DNA from: Phycisphaerae bacterium
Lineage (GTDB): Bacteria; Planctomycetota; Phycisphaerae; Phycisphaerales; UBA1924
Length of the DNA stretch: 64,000 nt
Reading direction: 5' to 3'
NCBI GenBank assembly: GCA_014192545.1
Contig: BJHL01000002.1
Location: 124,001 to 188,000, forward strand
Shown here: positions 43,264-51,222 of the stretch, in pieces
How the letters are laid out: every line of letters begins with the position of its first letter
Position numbering within the stretch: position 1 is the stretch's first letter
Program-made: the position numbers and the translations under genes
Notes under the pieces: model-generated
What the model was told of the DNA's origin: nothing
The model's database searches: none
The model's input: the letters and a program-made list of their open reading frames with translations, nothing else

Positions 43264-44223
43264 ATGTTGAAACTTGCTTCCTTTACCGTTGTCGCTCTCG
43301 CTGGCTCCATCGCTTCCGCTCAATGCAGCGAGAAGTCCTACACCAAGTCAGACTGCGGCGACAAGAACAAGACCGCCCAAGTGACGCATGCCAGCTACGA
43401 CACGCAGGCCACCAAGGACATCGTCGACACCGCCATCGGCGCTGGTTCATTCAAGACCCTCGTCGCCGCCGTGCAAGCTGCCGGCTTGGTTGACGCCCTC
43501 AAGGGCCCAGGCCCCTTCACCGTCTTCGCCCCCAGCGACGAAGCCTTCGCCAAGTTGCCCGCCGGCACCGTCACTGAACTGCTCAAGCCAGAAAACAAGG
43601 CCAAGCTCGCCAACATTCTCAAGTACCACGTCGTCAGCGGCAAGGTTCTCGCCGCCGACGTCAAGACCAGCAGCGTCGTGACCCTCGCCGGTCAACGCGT
43701 TGACCTCAAGGCTGACAAGGGTGTGATGGTCGACGGCGCGAAGGTCGTGACCGCCGACGTCATGGCCAGCAACGGCGTCATCCACGTCATCGACACCGTC
43801 ATCATCCCCAGCGACAAGAACATCGTCGAAACCGCCGTCGCTGCCGGTTCCTTTAAGACTCTCGCCCGCCTGCTCGAGCAAGCCGACCTCGTCGGCGCCC
43901 TCACCGGCGAAGGCCCCTTCACCGTCTTCGCGCCCACCGACGAAGCCTTCGCCAAGCTCCCCAAGGAAACCGTCGAAAGCCTCCTCAAGCCTGAGAACAA
44001 GGACAAGCTCGCAGCCATCCTCAAGTTCCACGTCATCCAAGGCCGCGTCTTCAGCGATGCCGCTGCCAAGGGCGCAACCGTCAAGACTCTCAATGGCCAA
44101 GAGCTCACCACCAAGAGCGAAGGCGGCAAGGTCCTCGTTGGCAACGCCACCGTGACCGCCGCCGACCTTGACACCAGCAACGGCACGATCCACGTGATCG
44201 ATACCGTCCTGCTGCCCAAGTAA
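43264..44223 (+). CDS. Secreted protein with two fasciclin (FAS1) domains
   Basis: 319 residues. The signal peptide is [18 protein letters not shown], followed by a short Cys-containing spacer ([16 protein letters not shown]). The two FAS1 domains span about 50-180 and 185-319. Each has the H1 block [17 protein letters not shown] or its [11 protein letters not shown] twin, the [19 protein letters not shown] block and the terminal [15 protein letters not shown]1 domains mediate adhesion to proteins or polysaccharides. The coding sequence is unusually regular in codon use (AAG, GCC, GTC), which suggests high expression. The gene stands alone with a long leader. Confidence 0.93.
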   Translation: MLKLASFTVVALAGSIASAQCSEKSYTKSDCGDKNKTAQVTHASYDTQATKDIVDTAIGAGSFKTLVAAVQAAGLVDALKGPGPFTVFAPSDEAFAKLPAGTVTELLKPENKAKLANILKYHVVSGKVLAADVKTSSVVTLAGQRVDLKADKGVMVDGAKVVTADVMASNGVIHVIDTVIIPSDKNIVETAVAAGSFKTLARLLEQADLVGALTGEGPFTVFAPTDEAFAKLPKETVESLLKPENKDKLAAILKFHVIQGRVFSDAAAKGATVKTLNGQELTTKSEGGKVLVGNATVTAADLDTSNGTIHVIDTVLLPK

Positions 44224-44582
44224 TCCCTCGCTTGCGTAAGCCGTTCAAGCGAACGCAAGTTCTCCGACCATACTCGCACGAAAGTGCGACCACCAATCGG
44301 GCGTGGCCAGTGCTCCACTGGGGTACAGGCCGCGATTATCCAGCACATCCCATCCGTTTGTGAGTAATTTTTCAGATGGCACATCCACGCACACCCAAAC
44401 CACGAAGCGACTTTCGGAGAAGGAACTCCACAAACTCGCGTCGCACGTTGCGCGCGGTTGTGCGGAACACAGGAATTGGCAAACGCCGGAACGTGGCTGC
44501 GATTTCTTCACCAACTCCGATCACAACGCGAGCGAAGGCTTATAATGCCCGCGTTGACGTTGCTCGTCGTGTCTCTCGCACG
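44224..44582. other. Intergenic region before ECF sigma gene
   Basis: 359 bp with no gene supported. At 44228-44259 two overlapping inverted pairs (TCGCTTG/CAAGCGA and CTTGCGT/ACGCAAG) could form alternative hairpins behind the fasciclin gene; there is no T-run. A TATAAT at 44541-44546 is a possible -10 for the sigma factor gene, without a clear -35. Confidence 0.45.
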
Positions 44583-45197
44583 ATGACGCAACCGTTGGCC
44601 AAGTCGGAGGCCCCAGTCATTTCCGAGTATCTTCTCCATCGCGTAAGTCGTGGTGACTCTGAAGCAGTCAAAGAGTGCATCGCGCGTTTCGGCGGCCTCA
44701 TCTGGACGCTCGCTCGCCGAGTAGGCTTGCCCGAAAGCGAATCCGAAGACGCCGTCCACGAAATCTTCACCGAACTCTGGCGCCACGGCGGCAAGTACGA
44801 CCCGACCATCGCGAGTGAAACCGCTTTCGTCGCAACCATCGCGCGCCGCCGACTCATCGACCGCCGCCGCAAAATCGGCCGCCAACCCATCAAGCAACAA
44901 CTGCTCGAAGAAACCTCGCCGGGCGAAAGCAATGCCTCCAGCGATCGCGCCTTCGTCGTCGAAGAAGCCGGCCGCGCCGAACGCGCACTCGAGCAACTCT
45001 CCAACGAACAACAACGCGTCCTTCGCCTCAGCGTCTACGAAGGCCTCTCGCATGAACTCATCGCGCGCTCAACCGGCCTGCCTCTGGGAACAGTGAAGAC
45101 CCACGCTCGCCGCGGCCTCATCAAGCTGCGCGAAATGCTGGGCGTCGAAGGTGGCCCCGTCGCCCCCGTCGATGGCAGTGAAGGAGGTGCTAAGTGA
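44583..45197 (+). CDS. ECF-type RNA polymerase sigma factor
   Basis: 204 residues from ATG 44583 (MTQPLAKSEAPVISEYL). Region 2 runs about 18-90, with the conserved acidic EDAVHEIFTELWR and ETAFVATIARRRLIDRRRK for core and -10 contact. Region 4 runs about 130-190, with LEQLSNEQQRVLRLSVYEGL and the helix-turn-helix GLPLGTVKTHARRGLIKLRE. It overlaps the anti-sigma gene by 4 bp, so the pair is translationally coupled. The pair resembles SigK/RskA. The signal sensed is unknown. Confidence 0.92.
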   Translation: MTQPLAKSEAPVISEYLLHRVSRGDSEAVKECIARFGGLIWTLARRVGLPESESEDAVHEIFTELWRHGGKYDPTIASETAFVATIARRRLIDRRRKIGRQPIKQQLLEETSPGESNASSDRAFVVEEAGRAERALEQLSNEQQRVLRLSVYEGLSHELIARSTGLPLGTVKTHARRGLIKLREMLGVEGGPVAPVDGSEGGAK

Positions 45198-46114
45198 ACA
45201 CCTCTTCGCAACAATACAACAACCCGCCCGAGCGATACCTCGAACTCGCAGCCGACGCCGCCGTGGGCGAACTCGACGCCAGCGAAATCGCGGAGTTTGA
45301 TCGTTACGTCGCCGAAAACGGCGACATCACACCCGAGATGGACCGCACCGCCGCAATGCTGCAACTCGCGTTGCTCAAGACCGCCGATGTGCAGTCCATG
45401 CCCAAGTCGCTCGAAGCACGGCTGATCGAGTCCGCCGACAAGTTCATCAAACAAAAATCAACCGCATCAACCAACGGCACCAGCTATACCAACGGCCCCA
45501 GCTATACCAACGGCCAAGCAGCAACTCGCAACAGCTACGCCACCCCCGCACGCACCAACGCGACTGCAACGCCCACTCCCGACCGCAATCTCGCACACCG
45601 CGACATCGCTGGCCGCATCGCGCCCACGCGCATGTCGCCCCTCCCCTGGGTTCTCGCCGCCGCCGCTCTCACCATCGCCGCCGTCGGCTGGCTGCGCCCC
45701 AGCGGCAACATCACCATCCAACCGCGCGACGACCAACCATTCGCCGCCGCTCTCGAAACTTCCCCCGACCTGGTCAAGGCCTCATGGGGCGACTGGGACA
45801 ACCCCGAAATCAAAGGCGTTGTCGGCCAAGTCGCATGGAGCGACACCGCACAAACCGGCGTCATGACGTTCAAGGGCCTGCCCGTCCTCGACGAATCCAA
45901 AGAACGCTACCAACTCTGGATCATCGACAGCCGCGGCATGGAACAACGCATCTCAGGCGGCGTCTTCAACGGCGGCCCGGGCGAAACCAAAGTCCAAATT
46001 AAGCCCGGCATCCGCGTCGTCGGCGCCGCGGCCTTCGCCATCACCATCGAGCGCCCCGAAGGCACCTGGGTCAGCGACATGAAACGCCGCGTCGTCATCG
46101 CCAGCAAAGGCTGA
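45194..46114 (+). CDS. RskA-type anti-sigma factor
   Basis: 306 residues from GTG 45194, overlapping the sigma gene stop. The N-terminal part (about 10-85, LELAADAAVGELDASEIAEF) is the cytoplasmic sigma-binding region. A Ser/Thr/Asn linker includes tandem SYTNGPSYTNG. One transmembrane helix lies near 155-170 (PWVLAAAALTIAAVGWL). The exported C-terminal domain matches anti-sigma-K RskA: GVMTFKGLPVL, YQLWIIDS and GPGETKVQIKPGIRVVGA. No zinc-binding HxxxCxxC motif was seen, so it is not of the ZAS type. Repeat copy 4 lies 23 bp behind it. Confidence 0.9.
   Translation: MNTSSQQYNNPPERYLELAADAAVGELDASEIAEFDRYVAENGDITPEMDRTAAMLQLALLKTADVQSMPKSLEARLIESADKFIKQKSTASTNGTSYTNGPSYTNGQAATRNSYATPARTNATATPTPDRNLAHRDIAGRIAPTRMSPLPWVLAAAALTIAAVGWLRPSGNITIQPRDDQPFAAALETSPDLVKASWGDWDNPEIKGVVGQVAWSDTAQTGVMTFKGLPVLDESKERYQLWIIDSRGMEQRISGGVFNGGPGETKVQIKPGIRVVGAAAFAITIERPEGTWVSDMKRRVVIASKG
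45470..45515 (+). repeat. Tandem 18-bp repeat in anti-sigma gene
   Basis: CAGCTATACCAACGGCCC occurs twice in succession from 45481, with partial units on both sides. It encodes NGTSYTNGPSYTNGQ in the disordered linker. A multiple of three keeps the frame, so copy number can change without breaking the gene. Confidence 0.75.
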
Positions 46115-46137
46115 TGCCCGACGCCCCCTTCCCGACA

Positions 46138-46165
46138 CCGGACCTGAGGCCCTGCGAAGGTCCGG
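46138..46165 (+). repeat. 3'-end hairpin repeat, copy 4
   Basis: CCGGACCT and AGGTCCGG enclose GAGGCCCTGCGA, identical to copy 3 in the hairpin. It is preceded by CCCGACA and followed by ATCAAG. It lies 23 bp behind the anti-sigma stop codon, in the same orientation as the other three. Confidence 0.85.
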
Positions 46166-46230
46166 ATCAAGTTACCAGTAGTTCACACTCCATAGCACTC
46201 CACCCCAAGCCGCCCCCCCCAGCGGCTTTT

Positions 46231-46650
46231 TCATTGCACAAACGTAAACACCCTATACCCCCAACTCACCAAAACCACCCCCGCAATTCCCCACAACACC
46301 GCCGGCTTGAAAATCGAAACTGCAATCCGATCAACCCGGCTCCCCGTCACCGCCGCATACCCCGCTAACCACGCCGTCATCGCCGTCACGACGCACAGCA
46401 GCATCGCCGCCGGCTGATTCTTAAACGCCGTCACAAACGCGCCCTTCGCCGTCCACGCAAACGTCGTCGTATACCCGCACGTAATGCACGGCTTGCCAAA
46501 CATCGCCAACCACCCGCAAGGCGGCAGCCCCAGCCGCGTGTGCGACCCCATGCCGCGCGCGCTAGGCTCGAGCAAATACGCCGTAATCAGCACCGCCAAA
46601 CACGCAAGTGCAATTCCACCAGCCAAAATGCGAGCAGGAGCAGCGAGCAT
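46231..46650 (-). CDS. DUF2752 membrane protein
   Basis: 139 residues with helices at about 8-28 (ILAGGIALACLAVLITAYL), 78-100 and 112-135. Between the first and second is the DUF2752 signature GLPPCGWLAMFGKPCITCGY, with three cysteines (PC...PCITCG). Family members are small inner-membrane proteins of unknown function. It starts 27 bp after the fmt stop on the same strand, so it is probably in the fmt transcript. Confidence 0.82.
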   Translation of the reverse strand: MLAAPARILAGGIALACLAVLITAYLLEPSARGMGSHTRLGLPPCGWLAMFGKPCITCGYTTTFAWTAKGAFVTAFKNQPAAMLLCVVTAMTAWLAGYAAVTGSRVDRIAVSIFKPAVLWGIAGVVLVSWGYRVFTFVQ

Positions 46651-46677
46651 GCGTCATGGTATCACGCGAATAACTCA

Positions 46678-47682
46678 TCACTCCGGCGAAGCGCCGGCCA
46701 TGCTGCACAGCACCGCACCAACCGGCAATCGCGCCCCGTTCTGAAACGCCTGCCACGCCATCGGCTTCTTGTTCGCAGGTTGCACCTCAAGCAGTTGCAC
46801 GCACAGCCCATCGCCGCAGGCAACCCGCCCGCTTGCATCAACCAGCACGCCCGGCACTTCTTGAGTTGCCCCATTTGTCGCACCAGTCGTCGCACCCGTC
46901 ATCGCCGCTGCCCGCAGCAATTTCAAAGGCTGCTCATTCACCATCACCGTCACACCAGGCCACGGATTCAGCCCATTGATCTTCGCCCGAATCGCATCCG
47001 CTGGCATCGCCCAGTTGATCGCCCCATCAGCCTTCGTCATCTTGCTCGCAATCGTCACCAGCGATTCATCTTGCGTTTGCTGCGTCAGCGTTCCTGCCGC
47101 ATGTTCCTGCAGCACCTGCTCCACCAGCGCCGGCCCATCGCTCGCAAGTGCATCATGCAGTTCCCCCGTCGTCTGCGTCGGCCCGATCTGCCGCTTGGTT
47201 TGCCCCAGCACAAACCCCGCATCCATCTTGTCCGCCAGCGTAATCACGCTGTTGCCCGTCACGCTATCGCCCGCCACCAAGCTTGCATGAATCGGCGCCG
47301 CCCCGCGCCACTTGGGCAACAAACTCGCATGCAGGTTGATCGCAAACCGATCCGCGAGCAACTTCTTGCCCAAGTACTGCCCATACGCAATCACCACCCA
47401 CGCATCACGCGCGATGTCGTGCGGCATCGCACGAACCTGCTCAACAAACGCCGCGTCATTGCACTTCTCCGGCTTCAGCACCGGCACCAGCGGCAAGTGC
47501 TCCGCCGCAAACTGCGCAATAGGCGTGGGCGTCAACTTGCCACCCCGCCCCGCAGGTTTGTCAGGCTGCGTCACGATCGCATGCAGTTTGTGCGTTTGTG
47601 CGAGTTGCGCCAGTGTGGGCACGCCAAACGCGCCCGAGCCGAAGAAGACGAGGTTGAGCTGATCGCGCGTTGTTGTTGACAT
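46678..47682 (-). CDS. fmt: Methionyl-tRNA formyltransferase
   Basis: It formylates Met-tRNA-fMet with 10-formyl-THF to make the initiator. The start is ATG 47682 (MSTTTRDQLNLVFFGSG), giving 334 residues; a longer frame to 47832 crosses the terminator of the neighbouring gene and is rejected. Motifs: FFGSGAFGVPTL, VTQPDKPAGRGGKLTPTP, the active-site loop INLHASLLPKWRGAAPIHAS, and LADKMDAGFVL. The C-terminal domain contains a low-complexity insert (GATTGATNGAT) from a 9-bp-like repeat. Identity is secure. Confidence 0.95.
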   Translation of the reverse strand: MSTTTRDQLNLVFFGSGAFGVPTLAQLAQTHKLHAIVTQPDKPAGRGGKLTPTPIAQFAAEHLPLVPVLKPEKCNDAAFVEQVRAMPHDIARDAWVVIAYGQYLGKKLLADRFAINLHASLLPKWRGAAPIHASLVAGDSVTGNSVITLADKMDAGFVLGQTKRQIGPTQTTGELHDALASDGPALVEQVLQEHAAGTLTQQTQDESLVTIASKMTKADGAINWAMPADAIRAKINGLNPWPGVTVMVNEQPLKLLRAAAMTGATTGATNGATQEVPGVLVDASGRVACGDGLCVQLLEVQPANKKPMAWQAFQNGARLPVGAVLCSMAGASPE

Positions 47683-47703
47683 CTGTGTCAGCGTAGTGCA
47701 GTC

Positions 47704-47738
47704 AAAAAAAACAAACGGCTCGCCGAAGCGAGCCGTTT
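47704..47738 (-). terminator. Intrinsic terminator of the third pseudopilin gene
   Basis: On the minus strand AAACGGCTCG pairs with CGAGCCGTTT over CTTCGG, a stable UUCG-type loop, and is followed by GTTTTTTTT. A very strong terminator, 21 bp behind the stop at 47759. Confidence 0.92.
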
Positions 47739-47758
47739 GGGTTGAATGGCGATGAAAA

Positions 47759-48868
47759 TCAATACGGAGGTGAGATTTCCGTGCTTCCAGGTTGCGGGTA
47801 CGGGCGGTTGAACACACCTGGGAAGTCGACACCCTTCAAGCCACCACGAGTAAACTGATAATGCTTGTAAAGTTGAATGCCAACGGAGCTCTGAAGGTCA
47901 GCAAGATCCCAAGGCCTTGCATCGAGACTCGCTTGCGGAATCGTGGAGGGAATGGGCGGTGCTGTCGGGGACGCATTGGGGTCAGTACCGAGATTGGTGT
48001 CGCGCGTCCGCCGAGTCTGCACCGATTGATCGTAAGCCATCAGCGGTTGACGCGATTGCGGAACGGCGTAATAGAAGCGCCGCTTGCCATCGTGCCGGGC
48101 GACTGAGTCAAAAAGCTGCACCTTTTGAGCGGTGAATCGAACGTCAGTCAAGAGACGCTTGCCCATGAAGTTCACACGACCGGGCACACGGTATGCAAAG
48201 TACGTTCCGTCGGGTGCTGGCCCAACAGTTGCATCATCGTCATTGTTTGACCCAACGTCGGGCGAAAAGCTAGCTGGCACAACTTGATAAGACGAGCTGT
48301 ACGGCCAACGACGAACGTTGATGGGGGGCTGAAGCGGCAGGAACGCGCCTTGGGTGTATTCCCCAACGTTCTGCCAGCGCAGACGATTGGCGTCCTCAGG
48401 ACAGACCACCGCCTTTTCTGGGAGTCGGCTCGACACGTAATCCTGCAGCACAAGGTGGGTGTACAGAATGTGCGGAATCCATCCCGTGCCGCCTTCGCCA
48501 CCACCGCCGGTCAATGCGCCGACAGCAAGCGTCGAGGCATCTTCACCCGTGCGACGACGAATGATGTCGGCTGCTTGAAAAACAGCGGCTTCATTGTCGC
48601 TGCCGGGACTCTGCAAGTCCGCGAAAGTCGTAATGTTGGTCAGGTCGGCGCGCCAGCTGAAAGAATACAGCTTGTCTCGGTAGTCGGCTGCGTAGCTGTG
48701 AGTCGCGACGCCTTGGTTCTTCATGTTCGTCTGGCACACCAAGGTCCGGCCCGTCTGCCGCCACTGTCCAAGCGCCGGCAGGAGGAGGCTGATAAGCAAC
48801 GCGATGATGGCAATGACCACCAGCAGCTCAATCAGCGTGAAACCTGCGTTCTTCTTCTGACTCATCAT
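47759..48868 (-). CDS. Pseudopilin-like protein with prepilin N-methylation motif
   Basis: 369 residues from ATG 48868 ([17 protein letters not shown]) with GGAG about 9 bp upstream; the frame to 48952 lacks such a site. The leader is short and basic with Gly before the cleavage point, then [20 protein letters not shown]. The conserved block after the helix, [19 protein letters not shown], is typical of DUF1559-like planctomycete proteins. The C-terminus ([15 protein letters not shown]) lacks the DMRRW...ADW ending of the two proteins at 12426 and 14044. Likely an exported surface protein of unknown role. A strong terminator follows. Confidence 0.85.
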   Translation of the reverse strand: MMSQKKNAGFTLIELLVVIAIIALLISLLLPALGQWRQTGRTLVCQTNMKNQGVATHSYAADYRDKLYSFSWRADLTNITTFADLQSPGSDNEAAVFQAADIIRRRTGEDASTLAVGALTGGGGEGGTGWIPHILYTHLVLQDYVSSRLPEKAVVCPEDANRLRWQNVGEYTQGAFLPLQPPINVRRWPYSSSYQVVPASFSPDVGSNNDDDATVGPAPDGTYFAYRVPGRVNFMGKRLLTDVRFTAQKVQLFDSVARHDGKRRFYYAVPQSRQPLMAYDQSVQTRRTRDTNLGTDPNASPTAPPIPSTIPQASLDARPWDLADLQSSVGIQLYKHYQFTRGGLKGVDFPGVFNRPYPQPGSTEISPPY

Positions 48869-49312
48869 CGACCGTACTCCAATTGCTCGCCCACTACGCG
48901 AGCGGTGCTGGTCTGGGGACATCTGCCCCTTGGTTGCGAACGTCGCTCTCATCCGTGGAGCGGCATGTTTGATCTATAGCACATCGTGTACGGAGAACCC
49001 GTTTCGATGGCCCACGTCTACTGCCTTCCGCACTCTGTGCCGATTGGTTGCGAGTTTCTTCCGAGTTGCTGTAACTCGTTTTGAATCGCTCCGCCTCGCC
49101 ATCAGTCGAAAACGGTGGGATGACGTTTAGTATGTATGAAGATCGGCTGTTTGTCAAGCGCAACCTGAGCGCAATTGCCATCTTGCAAACGCGATGCAGA
49201 TGTCTGGAATCTCGCGAATGGCAACCCGCCGCGCAACTTTCGCAGCCGTGCGTGCATTTCTGCCACAGTCTCGCTATACTCTCACAAATTCACTCGTTCC
49301 ATGGAGGGAACT
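48869..49312. other. Divergent intergenic region
   Basis: 444 bp between the divergent pseudopilin and TPR lipoprotein genes. No gene or RNA gene was recognised. TATACT at 49275-49280 is a possible -10 for the lipoprotein gene, and TATAGA on the minus strand near 48975 a possible -10 for the pseudopilin gene; neither has a convincing -35. Strand composition changes around this region. Confidence 0.4.
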
Positions 49313-50047
49313 ATGGCTCGCATGCGTCTGTTCGTCGTCGGTTCGTTCGTTTGTTCGCTCGTGGTGGTCGCCCTGGCTGGAAGCCTGGTCGGCTGCAGTT
49401 CCACTCGCCCTCTTACGCTCGTGCAGCGCGACGGCGACCACTATTATGACACGAAGCGCTGGGATCTCGCCGTCGCCAACTACAGCGAGTACATCACTCG
49501 CGCTCCCGACAACAACGTTGTGCGCGCAAAACTTGGCGAGTCACAACTCAACAGCGGCGACCCGCGCACCGCCATCGAAACCCTCAAAATCGCGCTCGAT
49601 GTCGATCCGCTCAACGACCGCATCGCCGACCAGACCGCCGAGGCCCTCTATCAGGCTGGCGAACGCGAGGGGCTGACAACGTTTGTGCATCGCATGGCCA
49701 GCGAACGCGGCCGGGTGAAGGACTATTTGCGGATCGCCGACTACATGGGTCGCGTCGGACACGCCGACGAGGCGCAGACGGCGCTGGTCGCAGCAGCCAA
49801 GATCAGCCAAGGCAACAACTTCGAGGTGCAGATGGCACTGGTGGAGTTTTACGGCTCACGCGGCGACAACGAACGCGCCATCGAGCGCCTGCGCATGGCC
49901 TACTTCCTGCAGCCCGAGAACAAGGAACTGCTCAAAGCCATTCGCGATATCGGCGAGATTCCCGGACCCAGTTTCGCCCTCGCCCCGCGCGAGATGGAGG
50001 TACCACGGGTGACGAACGCGCTGGAGCCGGTGATTCAGACGAAGTGA
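49313..50047 (+). CDS. TPR-repeat lipoprotein
   Basis: 244 residues from ATG 49313, with GGAGG 6 bp upstream; an in-frame ATG at 49301 overlaps this ribosome site and is rejected. The signal ends in a lipobox with Cys28 (VALAGSLVGC). Tetratricopeptide helices follow: GDHYYDTKRWDLAVANYSEY, then VRAKLGESQLNSGDPRTAIE, then later pairs to about residue 215 (FYGSRGDNERAIERLRMAYF). It is probably an outer-envelope scaffold; the partner is unknown. Monocistronic in appearance. Confidence 0.85.
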   Translation: MARMRLFVVGSFVCSLVVVALAGSLVGCSSTRPLTLVQRDGDHYYDTKRWDLAVANYSEYITRAPDNNVVRAKLGESQLNSGDPRTAIETLKIALDVDPLNDRIADQTAEALYQAGEREGLTTFVHRMASERGRVKDYLRIADYMGRVGHADEAQTALVAAAKISQGNNFEVQMALVEFYGSRGDNERAIERLRMAYFLQPENKELLKAIRDIGEIPGPSFALAPREMEVPRVTNALEPVIQTK

Positions 50048-50117
50048 CAGAAGTGTTTTTGGGACAGTTGTTTACAGCACGGGCGGGCGGCTCGTGCTGT
50101 TTTGATTTGAAAGTTTC

Positions 50118-50167
50118 TTGACAGGACCGCAAACGATAGTATACTTCATCCGGCTAAACGGATGAAG
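50118..50167 (+). promoter_or_regulatory. Sigma-70 promoter overlapped by a palindromic operator
   Basis: TTGACA (50118-50123) and TATACT (50140-50145) are 16 bp apart. A perfect 9-bp inverted repeat, CTTCATCCG and CGGATGAAG with GCTAAA between, spans 50144-50167. It overlaps the end of the -10, the expected transcription start and the ATG at 50162. Occupation by a dimeric ArsR-type repressor would block transcription; in mRNA the same repeat could hide the start codon. Confidence 0.7.
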
Positions 50168-51109
50168 ACTGCCCCGGCCATTCCCCTGCTCGACCTGCTC
50201 GCGGCTCTGAGTGACCCGACGCGGTTGCGGCTTTTGCGGGTGCTGGATGCCAACGAGCTGTCGGTGGGGGAGCTTGGCAAGGCGTTGCAGTTGCCGCAGA
50301 GCACGGTGAGTCGGCACTTGAAGGTTTTGCTCGATGCGGGTTGGGTGGCTCGCCGGAGTGAGGGCACGGCGGGGCTTTTCTCGATGGGTGAGCTTGTCAG
50401 TGACGCGCGTGAGTTGTGGAAGACGATTCGCGTGAATGCGGTAGAGCAGTCTGAGGCTCGCGAGGATGATGCGCGGGTGCGGGCGGTAATGGCGGAGCGG
50501 AAGACTGACAGCTTGTCGTTCTTTGGTCGTTACAGCGATCAGTGGGATGCGATGCGGGCGGAGTTATTTGGGCCGCGATTTACGGGTGTGGCGATGCTGG
50601 CGCTGCTGAATCGGCAATGGCGTGTGGCGGATTTTGGGGCGGGGACGGGCATTGCGACGCATGCGATTGCGCCGTTTGTGCATCGGGTGGATGCCGTTGA
50701 GCAGAGTGAAGCGATGTTGGCGGTGGCGCGCGAACGCATGGGCGCGGCGGGGTTGAATAACGTGATGTTTCACCAGGCTCCGGTGGAAGCAACGCCCATT
50801 GATGCAGCGGTGATGGACGCGGCGGTGGCGGTCTTGGTGTTGCACCATGTGGATGAGCCGGCGGACGCGATGCGGGAGATGACGCGCGTTTTGGCGCGAG
50901 GCGGCATAGCCCTCATTGTCGATATGGTCGCGCACAATCGCGAGGACTACAAGCGCACGATGGGGCACAAGCATCTGGGCTTTTCGCGCGACGAAATGAA
51001 TTTGCTGATGGAGCGAGCGGGGCTGCGAGATGTTCGATATGTAGAGCTGCCGGTTGAGCCGATGGCGAAGGGGCCGGGATTGTTTGTGTGTGTTGGCGTA
51101 AAGAAGTGA
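50162..51109 (+). CDS. SahR-like ArsR-family regulator fused to a methyltransferase domain
   Basis: 315 residues. The N-terminal winged helix (about 8-95) has LLAALSDPTRLRLLRVLDAN and the recognition helix LPQSTVSRHLKVLLDAGWVA. The C-terminal class I methyltransferase domain (about 125-300) has VADFGAGTGIATHAI as motif I and AVLVLHHVDEP. This fusion next to ahcY matches SahR, the S-adenosylhomocysteine-sensing repressor known from Proteobacteria, in which the methyltransferase fold is a ligand sensor. No metal-binding cysteine pair of ArsR type was seen. The leader is very short, with no real ribosome site, and lies inside a palindrome, so autoregulation is likely. Confidence 0.85.
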   Translation: MKTAPAIPLLDLLAALSDPTRLRLLRVLDANELSVGELGKALQLPQSTVSRHLKVLLDAGWVARRSEGTAGLFSMGELVSDARELWKTIRVNAVEQSEAREDDARVRAVMAERKTDSLSFFGRYSDQWDAMRAELFGPRFTGVAMLALLNRQWRVADFGAGTGIATHAIAPFVHRVDAVEQSEAMLAVARERMGAAGLNNVMFHQAPVEATPIDAAVMDAAVAVLVLHHVDEPADAMREMTRVLARGGIALIVDMVAHNREDYKRTMGHKHLGFSRDEMNLLMERAGLRDVRYVELPVEPMAKGPGLFVCVGVKK

Positions 51110-51114
51110 AGCAA

Positions 51115-51146
51115 AGTACCCGAGTACCGAAGTACCGGAGTACCGA
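51115..51146 (-). repeat. Tandem 8-bp repeat, second tract
   Basis: Four units AGTACCNG/AGTACCGA on the plus strand are the reverse complement of the ACTNCGGT units at 3814-3865. The tract lies just behind the regulator stop codon, between it and ahcY. Confidence 0.8.
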
Positions 51147-51222
51147 AGGAAAGACTGTACCGACAGGTTTGATTTCGTGGGATTGCACACCGCAAGACCA
51201 AAGAATTGAAAGGAACTGAGCA

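Noticed and set aside
46114-46170. CCGGACCT hairpin as an intrinsic terminator
   Set aside because: No T-run follows the stem in any of the four copies, and copy 3 is followed by a separate genuine terminator.
48869-50161. Replication origin at the composition switch
   Set aside because: No DnaA-box-like TTATCCACA clusters, AT-rich unwinding region or dnaA/dnaN genes were seen. Only the skew change is reported.
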